Assembly (NCBI GenBank): GCA_023145515.1
Contig: JAGLDP010000017.1
Coordinates: forward strand, 1-52,254
Origin: Bacteroidales bacterium
Lineage (GTDB): Bacteria > Bacteroidota > Bacteroidia > Bacteroidales > UBA12481
Direction: 5' to 3'
Length of the DNA: 52,254 bases
The position numbers and the translations under genes are program-made. This document shows positions 1 to 8,478 of this stretch, piece after piece (position 1 is the stretch's first letter; every line of letters begins with the position of its first letter). The notes beneath the pieces were generated by a model, which saw nothing but the letters and a program-made list of their open reading frames with translations, had not been told where the DNA came from and made no database searches.

Positions 1-14
1 ATTCACTTCTGATC

Positions 15-50
15 AACCCCCTCCTGTAGAAGGAGGGGGTTTTATTTTTT
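15..50 (+). terminator. Rho-independent terminator
   Basis: A perfect 10-bp stem (15-24 pairs with 32-41) with a 7-nt loop is followed by a T-rich run to position 50. It presumably ends a gene lying before the window. The stem is GC-rich in its middle, which makes it a strong intrinsic terminator. Confidence 0.9.
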
Positions 51-62
51 AGAAAATAACAG

Positions 63-70
63 TATCTTCG
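63..70 (+). promoter_or_regulatory. Candidate -7 promoter element of tRNA-Leu
   Basis: TATCTTCG resembles the Bacteroidota -7 box TAnnTTTG with one mismatch. It lies about 43 bases before the mature 5' end of tRNA-Leu. A similar TAnnTTCG box precedes tRNA-Arg in this window, which supports the reading. No clear -33 TTTG was seen. Confidence 0.45.
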
Positions 71-112
71 CAACACTAAAAAACACACCCACACTGCTTA
101 ACACACACGCAT

Positions 113-196
113 GCCCAGATGGCGGAATTGGTAGACGCGCTGGTCTCAAACACCAGTGACAGCAATGTCGTGCCGGTTCGACCCCGGCTCTGGGTA
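113..196 (+). tRNA. tRNA-Leu (anticodon CAA)
   Basis: The sequence folds as a class II tRNA. The acceptor stem pairs GCCCAGA with TCTGGGT, the D-arm is typical, and the anticodon stem CTGGT/ACCAG holds the loop CTCAAAC with anticodon CAA. A variable arm follows, then a T-arm with GGTTCGACC. The discriminator base is A at 196 and CCA is not encoded. It reads UUG leucine codons. Confidence 0.95.
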
Positions 197-463
197 CTAT
201 TTCAAGGCATAGATAATAAGGTTTAAGGCATAAGTGTTTTGAGCCTTATTTGTTTTTTACACACCTCACTGAAAAGCCATAAGAAGGATATTGCATGTTG
301 CAGTCATCCCAGGATCAATTGATCTTCAAATCGAAGAATTGTTGTAACTTTAACAGACCTCATGAAGCATTTGATGCAAAAGCACAATATGAGGCACTTA
401 AATGTCTCTGAGGATAGACTGATTACAACTTTTGCATGAGTAAAAAATCCAAAACTGTCTATT
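197..463. other. Intergenic stretch, no gene seen
   Basis: AT-rich spacer between tRNA-Leu and the Ntn-hydrolase gene. It has no convincing open frame or strong hairpin. A TAACTTTA sequence near 347 could be a weak -7-like element. Confidence 0.5.
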
Positions 464-2062
464 ATGAAACAATTCTACAGCAAGAACCAAACAATTATCT
501 GGATTCTATTGTTTCCAATTCTTTTTAGTATTAGTACAATTCCCCAAACATCCAGAAAAACCAATGCTTCCACATCTGACAACAACAGTATCAAATTATT
601 CAAGGTAGATACAGCAGGACAATGTACAATTGGTGTTGCTACAGGTAAGGCCACTTCAGATAGCAGGCCAATGATATGGAAAACAACAGATGGGGGTTCA
701 TATAAATCAGGAATCCATTTTGATGATAATTTCAAATACGGATATATGGGAGAAGTGACCTACGGTGATACAGTAAATGCCTGGTTTGGTTTGAATGATC
801 AGGGTTTTGCTATTGCCAACTCCTGGGCTATGGATTTGATGGGGAGACCATATGGCGGACTGAACAATGGGTCATTAATGAGGTTTGCTTTGGGCACATG
901 TGCAACGGTTGATGAATTCCAGGCCCTGCTTGACAGCACAAACAAAAAACGCTCAACTGCTGCCAATTACGCAGTATTAGATGCATCTGGAGCCGCTAAA
1001 ATATTTGAAGTTAACAGTTCTGAATATTGGTCATATGATGCTAATGATTCAACTCTGGCACCTAATGGATATTTAGTAAGAACCAACTTCTCGGAGGCAG
1101 GAGGAGGGCTTGCTAATCACCCGCCTGAAGAAGGATATGAACGTTACATGCGCAGCCATGACCTATTGAGTGAATTTCATTCAGTCGATTCACTTTCATA
1201 TAAAAATATCCTCCGAACTCAAATGAGAGATTTTTCTGGTCCAGACATTAAAAAAGTAACCATCCCTGTAGAAAAGTCTTCTTTTTATCCTGATTGTCCA
1301 TTAGGATACTATTTACCAGGTGTAAGTATTTGTAACTTTGGATCCGTTTCATCTGTTGTAATTCAAGGAGTTTTACCTGAAGAAAATCCTCTACTAAGCA
1401 TTATGTGGACCATTATGGGACAACCTGCTTCATCCATTGTAGTGCCATACTGGATGCTTGGAGACCTACCAGATGAAATAGAACCTCTTGGAAAAGCATC
1501 ACCTTTCTCAGAACTATCATGGAAAATCAGACAGGAACTATTCGACCCATTCTTTGTCACTGTTTTTCAGAGAAAATATGATTTCATTGACACTTATAAA
1601 CTTCTTGATGGTCAAGGAGGGGGATTATGGACATTAACCTTTCCACTGGAGGATACAATCATAAAAAGAGCAGAAGAAAAAATTGCCGAATGGAGGAGTA
1701 ACGGGCTTAATGTAAGAGAAGTAATCAATTTTAACAAAGAACTGGCAAGCTTTGCCTATGACGAATTGGAGAATATTTATGAGGAGATGTTTATCTCAAC
1801 ATCATCACATAATATTAATGATGAAAGAAGCCGTTCAACAGAATTATTGTGCTACCCCAATCCAACAACTGGAATTATTTCATTTGACAAACTTAACGAG
1901 CCTGCAGATATTCAGGTTTATTCAGCACAAGGCCAACTGGTTCTATCCCAGTCCTGTATTCACAATCAAATTGACCTATCCCCCCTTCCATCAGCAATAT
2001 ATTATATTCAGATTATCCAGAATAACGAAATAACTCATAGACAGCAAATTGTGAAGTATTAA
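464..2062 (+). CDS. T9SS-exported Ntn-hydrolase of the C45 / acyltransferase type
   Basis: The 532-residue protein has an N-terminal hydrophobic signal segment (about 8-25). It then has an Ntn-hydrolase domain of the carcinine hydrolase/isopenicillin N-acyltransferase (peptidase C45) kind. The probable catalytic nucleophile is Cys54 in G-Q-C-T-I-G, followed by the G-K-A-T-S-D-S-R-P-M-I-W-K stretch typical of this fold, so cleavage before Cys54 would create the active N-terminus. The last ~75 residues (from L-L-C-Y-P-N-P-T-T-G) form a type IX secretion sorting domain, so the enzyme should be exported to the cell surface or medium. The substrate is unknown; amide or acyl bonds are expected for the family. 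It is monocistronic, between tRNA-Leu and dCMP deaminase. Confidence 0.8.
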   Translation: MKQFYSKNQTIIWILLFPILFSISTIPQTSRKTNASTSDNNSIKLFKVDTAGQCTIGVATGKATSDSRPMIWKTTDGGSYKSGIHFDDNFKYGYMGEVTYGDTVNAWFGLNDQGFAIANSWAMDLMGRPYGGLNNGSLMRFALGTCATVDEFQALLDSTNKKRSTAANYAVLDASGAAKIFEVNSSEYWSYDANDSTLAPNGYLVRTNFSEAGGGLANHPPEEGYERYMRSHDLLSEFHSVDSLSYKNILRTQMRDFSGPDIKKVTIPVEKSSFYPDCPLGYYLPGVSICNFGSVSSVVIQGVLPEENPLLSIMWTIMGQPASSIVVPYWMLGDLPDEIEPLGKASPFSELSWKIRQELFDPFFVTVFQRKYDFIDTYKLLDGQGGGLWTLTFPLEDTIIKRAEEKIAEWRSNGLNVREVINFNKELASFAYDELENIYEEMFISTSSHNINDERSRSTELLCYPNPTTGIISFDKLNEPADIQVYSAQGQLVLSQSCIHNQIDLSPLPSAIYYIQIIQNNEITHRQQIVKY

Positions 2063-2142
2063 CTTCCTCCTATCTCTTCAGATCAAAAATAGTGAACATC
2101 TGATACAATAACACCAACAAGGAATTATTAATCGATTCTTTC

Positions 2143-2150
2143 TACATTTG
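2143..2150 (+). promoter_or_regulatory. Candidate -7 element before the deaminase gene
   Basis: TACATTTG matches the Bacteroidota -7 consensus TAnnTTTG exactly and lies 48 bases before the start codon of the dCMP deaminase gene. No clear -33 box was found at normal spacing. Confidence 0.4.
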
Positions 2151-2197
2151 CTCCCAAGTTCCATGGAAAGACGAAAGACTCCTGAGTCCCATAATAA

Positions 2198-2623
2198 ATG
2201 AAAGAAAATAGCAAGCAAGAAAAAATAGATCAGCGTTATCTTCGCATGGCCAGCATCTGGGCAGAGAACTCTTATTGTAAGAGGCGAAAAGTAGGTGCTT
2301 TAATTGTTAAGGATAAGATGATTATATCAGATGGATACAATGGTACTCCTACCGGATTTGAGAATATTTGCGAAGATGAGGATGGTAATACTAAGGCTTA
2401 TGTTCTGCATGCCGAAGCCAATGCTATTACAAAGGTTGCAAAAACAAATCAGAGTTCTGATGGAGCAGTTCTATATATTACTGCATCACCATGCATTGAA
2501 TGCGCCAAGCTTATTATTCAAGCCGGTATTCAACGTGTTGTTTATTCAGATAAATACAGGTGTGAGGAAGGTATCCAGTTACTTGATCGGGCAGGAGTAG
2601 TAGCAGATTATATTGAACTCTGA
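2198..2623 (+). CDS. dCMP deaminase family protein (ComEB-like)
   Basis: The 141-residue cytidine/deoxycytidylate deaminase fold protein carries both zinc motifs: H-A-E (His71, catalytic Glu73) and P-C-x-x-C (Cys99 and Cys102). The length and the Y-N-G-T-P segment fit dCMP deaminases, which convert dCMP to dUMP for thymidylate synthesis in the cytoplasm. The stop codon (2621-2623) is only four bases before the likely GTG start of the S41 protease, so the two are probably co-transcribed, a common arrangement in Bacteroidota. Confidence 0.92.
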   Translation: MKENSKQEKIDQRYLRMASIWAENSYCKRRKVGALIVKDKMIISDGYNGTPTGFENICEDEDGNTKAYVLHAEANAITKVAKTNQSSDGAVLYITASPCIECAKLIIQAGIQRVVYSDKYRCEEGIQLLDRAGVVADYIEL

Positions 2624-2627
2624 AAAG

Positions 2628-4241
2628 GTGAATAAAAAAAACAATAGGTTCAGCATTTGGCTGCCGGCAATTATCGGACTTTCCGTTGTAGTCGGAATAC
2701 TTCTGGGAAATCTGGCACAAAGGAACGCCATAAACCAGATGCCTTTGAGGGTATTTTCGCCTCCCGACAAAGTTTCTTCAATCCTTAATTTTGTAGAAAA
2801 CAATTATGTAGACTCTGTAAACAGAAAGAGCCTGAATGAAACCCTGATTTCTGAAATCTTAACACAGCTTGATCCGCATAGTATTTATCTCCCCCCCCGT
2901 GACCTTGCAGTTGCCAATGAGGCGCTAAGGGGTAACTTCGATGGAATTGGAGTGCAATTTAATATGGTTGAAGATACTATACTGGTTATTCGTGCACTTA
3001 CCGGCGGACCTTCAGAAAAGGTTGGGATTATGGCAGGCGACCGAATTGTTGCAGTAAATGACACCATCGTGGCTGGAGTAAAAATGCCGGAAGATTCAAT
3101 TATCAGTATGCTTCGCGGACTACGAAACTCAAAGGTGAGGGTTGGAATTCATCGCAAAAATGCTGACGATGAGCTTGAATTTACAATCACTCGTGGAAAA
3201 ATTCCTCTTTACAGCATCGATGTATCCTACATGGTTACGCCTGAAATTGGATACATGAAAATCACTACTTTCTCACAGTCAACATATTCTGAATTTGAAA
3301 CCCATCTTAAAAAACTACGCACCCAAAACTGTACTAAGCTTATTATTGATCTGCGTGATAATGGAGGAGGCATTATGGGGCCGGCAATTAAGCTCTCTGA
3401 CGACTTGCTTCCTGATAAGAAATTAATTGTGTACACTGAAGGACACTCCCGTCCTCGTGAAGATTTCTTTTCAACAGAAACTCAACTGGGCAAAGATTTG
3501 GAACTGGTAATTCTGATCGATGAGGGATCAGCTTCTGCATCAGAAATTGTGGCAGGAGCTATTCAGGATAATGACCGTGGAACAATTATTGGACGCAGAT
3601 CCTTTGGAAAAGGACTCGTACAAGAGCAGGCCACTCTTTCTGATGGATCAGCAATCCGCCTCACTACTGCGAGGTATTATACTCCAACTGGCAGAAGTAT
3701 TCAGAAATCTTATGATAACGGAAAAACAGATTATTACATGGATATCCACAGGAGATTTCAGCAAGGTGAATTCATTGAAGAAGATAGCATTCATCTCCCT
3801 GACTCTCTGAAATATACAACACCAGCTGGCAAGGTTGTTTATGGTGGCGGTGGAATCATGCCAGATATTTTTGTACCCTATGATACTGTTGGAGTTACAA
3901 ATTATCTCAGGAGAGTTACAAATCTTGGTTTAGTTTACAAAATGGCTCTCAGGTATGCAGACAATCACCGAAGTGACCTTATTGCCTTTAGTACCGGACT
4001 AGAAATCAATGATTTTCTTAATAAGCAGCCTCTCAAAGAGGATTTTTTGGCCTTCATCAAAAATAATGAAGGACCATCTCAGACCAAGCAATTTGATGAG
4101 TCTGAAGAGATTATTTTAACTCAGCTTAAAGCATATATCGCCAGAAATATTCTTGATAATGATGGATTCTATCCAATTATCCTTCAAATTGACACCACAC
4201 TGAAAGCTGCAATTAGCGCGCTATCTGACAACAACAACTAA
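2628..4241 (+). CDS. S41 family C-terminal processing peptidase (CtpA/Prc-like)
   Basis: This is a membrane-anchored, periplasm-facing serine protease. With the GTG start at 2628 it has 537 residues. A signal-anchor (about 7-27) is followed by a PDZ domain (about 95-185, containing G-I-G-V-Q-F), then the S41 catalytic domain with D-L-R-D-N-G-G-G. The Ser/Lys dyad fits S303 in S-A-S-A-S-E and K328 in F-G-K-G, spaced 25 residues as in E. coli Prc. A C-terminal extension of about 150 residues follows. A TTG start at 2613 would overlap the deaminase stop; GTG at 2628 is preferred. It likely cleaves C-terminal tails of envelope proteins. Confidence 0.9.
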   Translation: MNKKNNRFSIWLPAIIGLSVVVGILLGNLAQRNAINQMPLRVFSPPDKVSSILNFVENNYVDSVNRKSLNETLISEILTQLDPHSIYLPPRDLAVANEALRGNFDGIGVQFNMVEDTILVIRALTGGPSEKVGIMAGDRIVAVNDTIVAGVKMPEDSIISMLRGLRNSKVRVGIHRKNADDELEFTITRGKIPLYSIDVSYMVTPEIGYMKITTFSQSTYSEFETHLKKLRTQNCTKLIIDLRDNGGGIMGPAIKLSDDLLPDKKLIVYTEGHSRPREDFFSTETQLGKDLELVILIDEGSASASEIVAGAIQDNDRGTIIGRRSFGKGLVQEQATLSDGSAIRLTTARYYTPTGRSIQKSYDNGKTDYYMDIHRRFQQGEFIEEDSIHLPDSLKYTTPAGKVVYGGGGIMPDIFVPYDTVGVTNYLRRVTNLGLVYKMALRYADNHRSDLIAFSTGLEINDFLNKQPLKEDFLAFIKNNEGPSQTKQFDESEEIILTQLKAYIARNILDNDGFYPIILQIDTTLKAAISALSDNNN

Positions 4242-4320
4242 AAATAATATCTTCTCTTTTAAACCCTTCCTGTTTTTTTCCATCAAAGGGTTAGAAAACA
4301 ATTTAATGAGAGAAAATATT

Positions 4321-4926
4321 ATGAAAAAGAAAATTAGCTTAACAAGTATTGGATTAGTTGCCCTCCTTCTTCTAGGTTCAGGAACAACATTTGCACAAAA
4401 GAGATCTCAACAGAACAGACAAGGAATAGCAAACACTCTGAATCTGACAGAGGATCAACAAAAACAATTTCAGGAAATCAGAATCAATCACCAGAAAGAC
4501 ATGATCTATGATAATAACCTGATAAGAGAAAAGGAAGCTCATCTCCAAACACTGCTCAGCGCAGATGACAGAGATATGAAAGACATCAACAAAACTATTG
4601 ATGAAATTTCATCTGCAAAAGGAAATCTGATGAAGAAACGAATTGCAAATCAGGATGAAATGAAATCCATTCTAACTCCGGAACAAGCTGAAAACTTTGG
4701 TGCTTTCAGTCCAGCAATCGGTAGAAGAGCAGGTCGTGGTTTTGGTCAGGGACAAGGTTTCAGTCAAGGACAAGGTTTCAGTAGAGGACAAGGTTTCAGT
4801 AGAGGCCAAGGATTTTCTCAAGGACGTAGAGGAGCGATGGGACAAAGAGGAGCGATGGGACAAAGAGGAGCGATGGGACAAAAAGGAGCGATAGGACAAA
4901 AAGGAGCGATAGGACCAAGGTTCTAA
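4321..4926 (+). CDS. CpxP/Spy-like LTxxQ periplasmic protein with repetitive Gly-rich tail
   Basis: The start chosen is ATG 4321 (M-K-K-K-I-S), which gives a clean signal peptide ending in T-F-A-Q. An ATG at 4306 would add five residues. The mature part is a charged helical region with two LTxxQ-type motifs (L-T-E-D-Q and L-T-P-E-Q), the hallmark of CpxP/Spy-type periplasmic chaperones or metal sensors. The last ~60 residues are low complexity: five G-F-S-x-G-Q hexapeptides, then five (R/K)-G-A-(M/I)-G-Q hexapeptides, encoded by two 18-bp tandem arrays. It lies 79 bases after the S41 protease and ends just before a strong terminator. Its role is probably envelope stress; the tail function is unknown. 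Confidence 0.75.
   Translation: MKKKISLTSIGLVALLLLGSGTTFAQKRSQQNRQGIANTLNLTEDQQKQFQEIRINHQKDMIYDNNLIREKEAHLQTLLSADDRDMKDINKTIDEISSAKGNLMKKRIANQDEMKSILTPEQAENFGAFSPAIGRRAGRGFGQGQGFSQGQGFSRGQGFSRGQGFSQGRRGAMGQRGAMGQRGAMGQKGAIGQKGAIGPRF
4738..4827 (+). repeat. 18-bp tandem repeat array A (5 units) inside the CpxP-like gene
   Basis: Five in-frame 18-bp units encode G-F-G-Q-G-Q, G-F-S-Q-G-Q, G-F-S-R-G-Q twice and G-F-S-Q-G-R. Units differ by a few substitutions. It joins array B with no spacer. Confidence 0.9.
4828..4917 (+). repeat. 18-bp tandem repeat array B (5 units) inside the CpxP-like gene
   Basis: Five in-frame 18-bp units encode R-G-A-M-G-Q three times, then K-G-A-I-G-Q and K-G-A-I-G-P. 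The first three units are identical in DNA sequence, which suggests recent slippage expansion. Confidence 0.9.
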
Positions 4927-4949
4927 AGTCCAATAATCAAAAAATAATG

Positions 4950-5001
4950 CCGGTCTGGTTAGTAATTTGCAAGTGCAGATGAACTCCGGGCCGGTTTTTT
5001 T
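4950..5001 (+). terminator. Terminator after the CpxP-like gene
   Basis: CCGGTCTGG (4950-4958) pairs with CCGGGCCGG (4986-4994) over nine positions, two of them G-U, with a 27-nt loop. A run of seven T follows. It sits 24 bases after the stop codon. Confidence 0.7.
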
Positions 5002-5030
5002 GTTACTTTATCATACAAATAGTTATCCCT

Positions 5031-6770
5031 ATGAAACAACGATTCCGTTTTCTGCTAATTTCCTCACTGATAATCACTCTAATCAGTTGTCAACCCCAGG
5101 AGCAAAATATAAGAATACTTGTTACTACCGATGTACACGGAGCATTTTTCCCAACTGATCCGATCACAGGTAGAAAGCAAAATGGCTCCATGGCTCACGT
5201 AAGCACTTATCTGGAAAATGAGAGAAAAGCTCATCCAAATGAGGTAATTGTTTTAGACAACGGCGATATTATTCAAGGCGACCCATCTGTTTATTATTAT
5301 AATTTCGAAAATACAGAAACAGAACACCTATTCACTAAAACCATGCATCTGCTTCAATATGATGCAGCTACTGTTGGTAATCACGATATTGAGACCGGAC
5401 ATGATGTTTATGATCGAATAAGAGCTGAACTCAATATTCCCTGGTTGGCCGCCAATTGTATTGATACAGAAAACGGAGAGCCTTATTTTGAGCCATACAC
5501 CATAATAAAAAGAGGTGGAATTACTGTCGCTATTCTCGGGTTAATCACCCCCGGAGTTCCAGGCTGGCTACCTGAAAATATTTGGTCAGGTATGGAATTC
5601 CTGGATATGATAGAAACAGCAAAACATTGGGTTCCTGTAATTCTCGAAAAAGAAAAGCCTGATATACTGATCGGATTGTTTCATTCAGGATTAGATTATA
5701 CTTATAACAAGCAAGACAAAAACACTCCTGGAAATGAAAATGCAGTTCGCTTGGTAGTGCAAGAGGTAGCCGGCTTTGATGTGGTTTTTGCTGGTCATGA
5801 TCACCTTACATGGAATGAGTATCAGCTAGATCCTGAGGGAGATTCTGTTCTGATTCTTGGTTCAGGAAGTAAAGCAAGAGAACTAGCGGAGGCTAATTTT
5901 CACTTTAAGAAAAATGGCAGAAAGTGGAAAGTAATTCAGCTCACTGGCCATAATATTTCCATGAAATCCATTGAACCCAATCCTGCTTTCTCTAGTAGCT
6001 TTGAAGAGGAAATATCAGAAGTGAAGAATTACGTCAACCAGGAAGTAGCCAAGCTTCTTACTCCTTTATCAACCCGAGATGCATTTTTTGGTCCATCTGC
6101 TTTTATGAGCCTTATTCATAGAGTGCAACTTGGGATTTCAGGTGCAGATATTTCATTTGCAGCACCACTATCTTACAATACCTGGTTAAAACCCGGAATG
6201 CTCACAATGAACGATCTATTTGATCTTTACAGATTTGAAAATCTTTTATATACAATGAGTCTCACCGGACAGGAAATTCTTGACTATCTAAACTATTCGT
6301 ATGGCAACTGGATTAACCAGATGCACTCTCAGAATGATCATCTGATCAAATTCAAAGAAAATAAAGATGGATCTCTTAGAACAGCGACCAACTACTATAA
6401 TTTCGACTCAGCTCTAGGAATCAATTATCTTGTGGATATACAAAAAGAAGCAGGCCAAATGGTTACAATATCAAGTATGAGCAATGGAGATACATTTGAT
6501 TTGAACAAAACCTACAGTGTTGCCATTAACTCCTACCGGGGTAACGGAGGAGGTGGTCATCTCATTCAGGGAGCTGGCATAGCAGAAGATAAATTATCTG
6601 ACAGAATAATTACCTCAACCGACAAAGACCTCAGATTTTATATGAAAATCTGGATGGAAGACCAGAAAGTTATAGAAGTTAAAACTATTAAAAACTGGAG
6701 TCTGGTTCCTGAAGAGCTAGCTAGTAAAGGACGGGAGCTTGATTACAAAATTTTATTCAGGAAGAGATAA
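5031..6770 (+). CDS. 5'-nucleotidase / metallophosphoesterase lipoprotein (UshA-like)
   Basis: The 579-residue lipoprotein has signal L-I-S-C with Cys20. The N-terminal calcineurin-type phosphoesterase domain carries the metal motifs D-V-H-G, D-N-G-D, G-N-H-D, an H-S-G and G-H-D-H. The C-terminal 5'-nucleotidase domain contains the substrate-binding stretch ending N-G-G-G-G-H. The family hydrolyses nucleotides or related phosphoesters in the periplasm; exact substrate not resolvable. Its 3' end overlaps the convergent alpha/beta hydrolase gene by 28 bases. Confidence 0.88.
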   Translation: MKQRFRFLLISSLIITLISCQPQEQNIRILVTTDVHGAFFPTDPITGRKQNGSMAHVSTYLENERKAHPNEVIVLDNGDIIQGDPSVYYYNFENTETEHLFTKTMHLLQYDAATVGNHDIETGHDVYDRIRAELNIPWLAANCIDTENGEPYFEPYTIIKRGGITVAILGLITPGVPGWLPENIWSGMEFLDMIETAKHWVPVILEKEKPDILIGLFHSGLDYTYNKQDKNTPGNENAVRLVVQEVAGFDVVFAGHDHLTWNEYQLDPEGDSVLILGSGSKARELAEANFHFKKNGRKWKVIQLTGHNISMKSIEPNPAFSSSFEEEISEVKNYVNQEVAKLLTPLSTRDAFFGPSAFMSLIHRVQLGISGADISFAAPLSYNTWLKPGMLTMNDLFDLYRFENLLYTMSLTGQEILDYLNYSYGNWINQMHSQNDHLIKFKENKDGSLRTATNYYNFDSALGINYLVDIQKEAGQMVTISSMSNGDTFDLNKTYSVAINSYRGNGGGGHLIQGAGIAEDKLSDRIITSTDKDLRFYMKIWMEDQKVIEVKTIKNWSLVPEELASKGRELDYKILFRKR

Positions 6771-7540
6771 ATCCCTTCCCTGATCAATTCAGGCTCTTCA
6801 AAAAACCCCATATGTCCAGCATTTTCAGCAATCAATCTCTCTGAACCCTGAGGCAAAAGGGTCTTCATTGACACATCCTCAAAGGAAATAAAATTATCCT
6901 TCTTTCCGATAATATTCAAGCAAGGGCAACACGCCTCAGCCAACATTAGACTTCTATCGTGCCGGGCTCTTAAACCCATTATTGCTGCTTTAACAGACTG
7001 ATCATCCATACGCCGGGCAATTTGCTTACACAATTCCAGAGCCTCCATATTGTTAGCAAGATGATCGCTGGCAAACATATTTGGAATACTTTGACTTACC
7101 AGCAGGCTACGATGACCTTTATCAATAAGCTTAATCTCTCTATCCCTCTTATCCTTAACCTCCTCACCATCGGCAAGAGTATGACTGTGAAACAACACAA
7201 TAGCAGAAAAACGATCAGGGTTTTTCTCAAGCAAAGCCAATGCAGCATACCCTCCCATAGAATGTCCAAAAAACACAGCCTTAGAAATATTCAGGTGCTC
7301 CAATACAGCATCAACAGCATCACCCATCACCTCCATAGTTGACACCTCAGCAGGCAAGCCACTCTCCCCGTGTCCGGGCAAATCAATACAAATCACACGG
7401 TAATCAGAAACAAATTCTTGCACAAAATCTTGCCAAACCTCCAAAGACAGCAAATAGCCATGAAGGAAAACCAAAACATCACCCCGCCCAACATCAGAAA
7501 ATCGAATCGAGGTATTTTCAAATTCAAGCAACTTAATCAT
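6743..7540 (-). CDS. Alpha/beta hydrolase
   Basis: The protein has about 265 residues from the ATG at 7540; an in-frame ATG at 7555 is also possible. The fold is supported by the H-G-Y oxyanion segment, the nucleophile elbow G-H-S-M-G-G, a probable acid in G-K-K-D-N and the catalytic His in A-G-H-M-G. It has no signal peptide and is likely cytoplasmic; the substrate is unknown. The reading frame stays open upstream to 7705, but that extra part is a translated 52-bp repeat and is unlikely to be protein. It converges on, and overlaps, the 5'-nucleotidase gene by 28 bases. Confidence 0.85.
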   Translation of the reverse strand: MIKLLEFENTSIRFSDVGRGDVLVFLHGYLLSLEVWQDFVQEFVSDYRVICIDLPGHGESGLPAEVSTMEVMGDAVDAVLEHLNISKAVFFGHSMGGYAALALLEKNPDRFSAIVLFHSHTLADGEEVKDKRDREIKLIDKGHRSLLVSQSIPNMFASDHLANNMEALELCKQIARRMDDQSVKAAIMGLRARHDRSLMLAEACCPCLNIIGKKDNFISFEDVSMKTLLPQGSERLIAENAGHMGFFEEPELIREGIYLFLNKIL

Positions 7541-7590
7541 ACTTACAATTTTCATCAAAAGTAAAGGTTTTTTGGTATTGTACCCCAAGA

Positions 7591-7713
7591 AAATATCGCC
7601 GCTGTCAAGCACATTTGAGGTTTTCTCAAGGAGCAATCCTGAAAAATCGCCAACAGCGAAGCACATTCGAGATTTTCTTGTGAAAGACATCTGAAAAACC
7701 GCCATAAACGAAA
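7591..7713. repeat. Imperfect 52-bp tandem repeat (two full units plus a partial third)
   Basis: Units at 7591-7642 and 7643-7694 both follow the pattern A-run, TCGCC, about 8 bases, AAGCACATT, CGAG/TGAG, TTTTCT, about 15 bases, CTGA. A third unit starts at 7695 (AAAAACCGCC) and fades out by 7713. It lies between the divergent hydrolase and sdhC genes. Confidence 0.75.
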
Positions 7714-7763
7714 CAATTTGATTATTATAATTCTAACTTTGTTTCAAATCTTAACCTAATAGC

Positions 7764-8447
7764 ATGCTGAAATTTTTAAATTCATCAATTGGAAAGAAGT
7801 TCCTGATGAGCTTGTCGGGCTTATTTTTATTAACCTTTTTGCTCGTTCATCTCATCTTAAACTCCTTCATTCTGTTTGACAGCTCAGGAGCATTGTTCAA
7901 TCAGGCTGCGCATTTTATGGCTACAAATCCTATCATTAAGGTAGTTGAACCAGTTTTGGCCATTGGATTCATTTTACACATTTTTTACGCCATTATCCTC
8001 ACTCTTCACAACCTGACGACAAGACCTGTAGGATATGACAAACAGAAGCTGGGCCACTCAAGTAGCTGGTCGTCAAGAAACATGTTTATTTTAGGATTGG
8101 TAGTACTTACCTTTCTGGTAATCCATGTAGCAAACTTCTTCTGGAAAATTAAATTTACAGGAGATGAATTACTTGAACACGGAGTAGTTGATGGAGTAGA
8201 AAATGCCTATTTGCTTGTTACCACTTTCTTCATTGACTGGTGGTGGATAGTTATTACTTATGTAATTGGATCCATTGCATTGGGCCTGCATTTGTTTCAT
8301 TCTGTTTGGTCTGCCTTTCAAACTCTTGGATTTAGCAACCAACTGTGGAGAAGAAGATTAACCCTAATTGCATTAGTTGTTTCCATTGTCATTGCCGGAG
8401 GATTTGCTTTGATCCCTCTTTGGGTGAAGATCTCATCAATGCTGTAA
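7764..8447 (+). CDS. sdhC: Succinate dehydrogenase/fumarate reductase cytochrome b subunit
   Basis: The 227-residue membrane protein has five predicted hydrophobic helices, as in the single-subunit dihaem b558 anchors of Bacteroidota complex II. The start matches the family ([11 protein letters not shown]). Several His residues lie in or near helices and could ligate haem (H-L-I-L-N, H-I-F-Y-A, H-V-A-N-F, H-L-F-H-S). It is the first gene of a tight sdhCAB operon with sdhA starting 31 bases later. The subunit passes electrons between the quinone pool and SdhB. A TAACTTTG -7-like box is at 7734-7741. Confidence 0.93.
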   Translation: MLKFLNSSIGKKFLMSLSGLFLLTFLLVHLILNSFILFDSSGALFNQAAHFMATNPIIKVVEPVLAIGFILHIFYAIILTLHNLTTRPVGYDKQKLGHSSSWSSRNMFILGLVVLTFLVIHVANFFWKIKFTGDELLEHGVVDGVENAYLLVTTFFIDWWWIVITYVIGSIALGLHLFHSVWSAFQTLGFSNQLWRRRLTLIALVVSIVIAGGFALIPLWVKISSML

Positions 8448-8478
8448 GCAATCAACGAACTTTATTAATGAAAGAGTA

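Noticed and set aside
4262-4292. Terminator after the S41 protease gene
   Set aside because: AACCCTT and AAGGGTT can pair, but the T-run lies in the loop, not after the stem.
4672-4899. Opposite-strand and third-frame reading frames across the 18-bp repeats
   Set aside because: Any frame through a repeat with an 18-base period stays open; the frame with signal peptide and LTxxQ motifs is the real one.
4738-4917. CRISPR-like array
   Set aside because: Units are contiguous with no spacers and are in-frame coding repeats.
7556-7705. N-terminal extension of the alpha/beta hydrolase to 7705
   Set aside because: The added residues are a translation of the 52-bp repeat and precede the usual family start.
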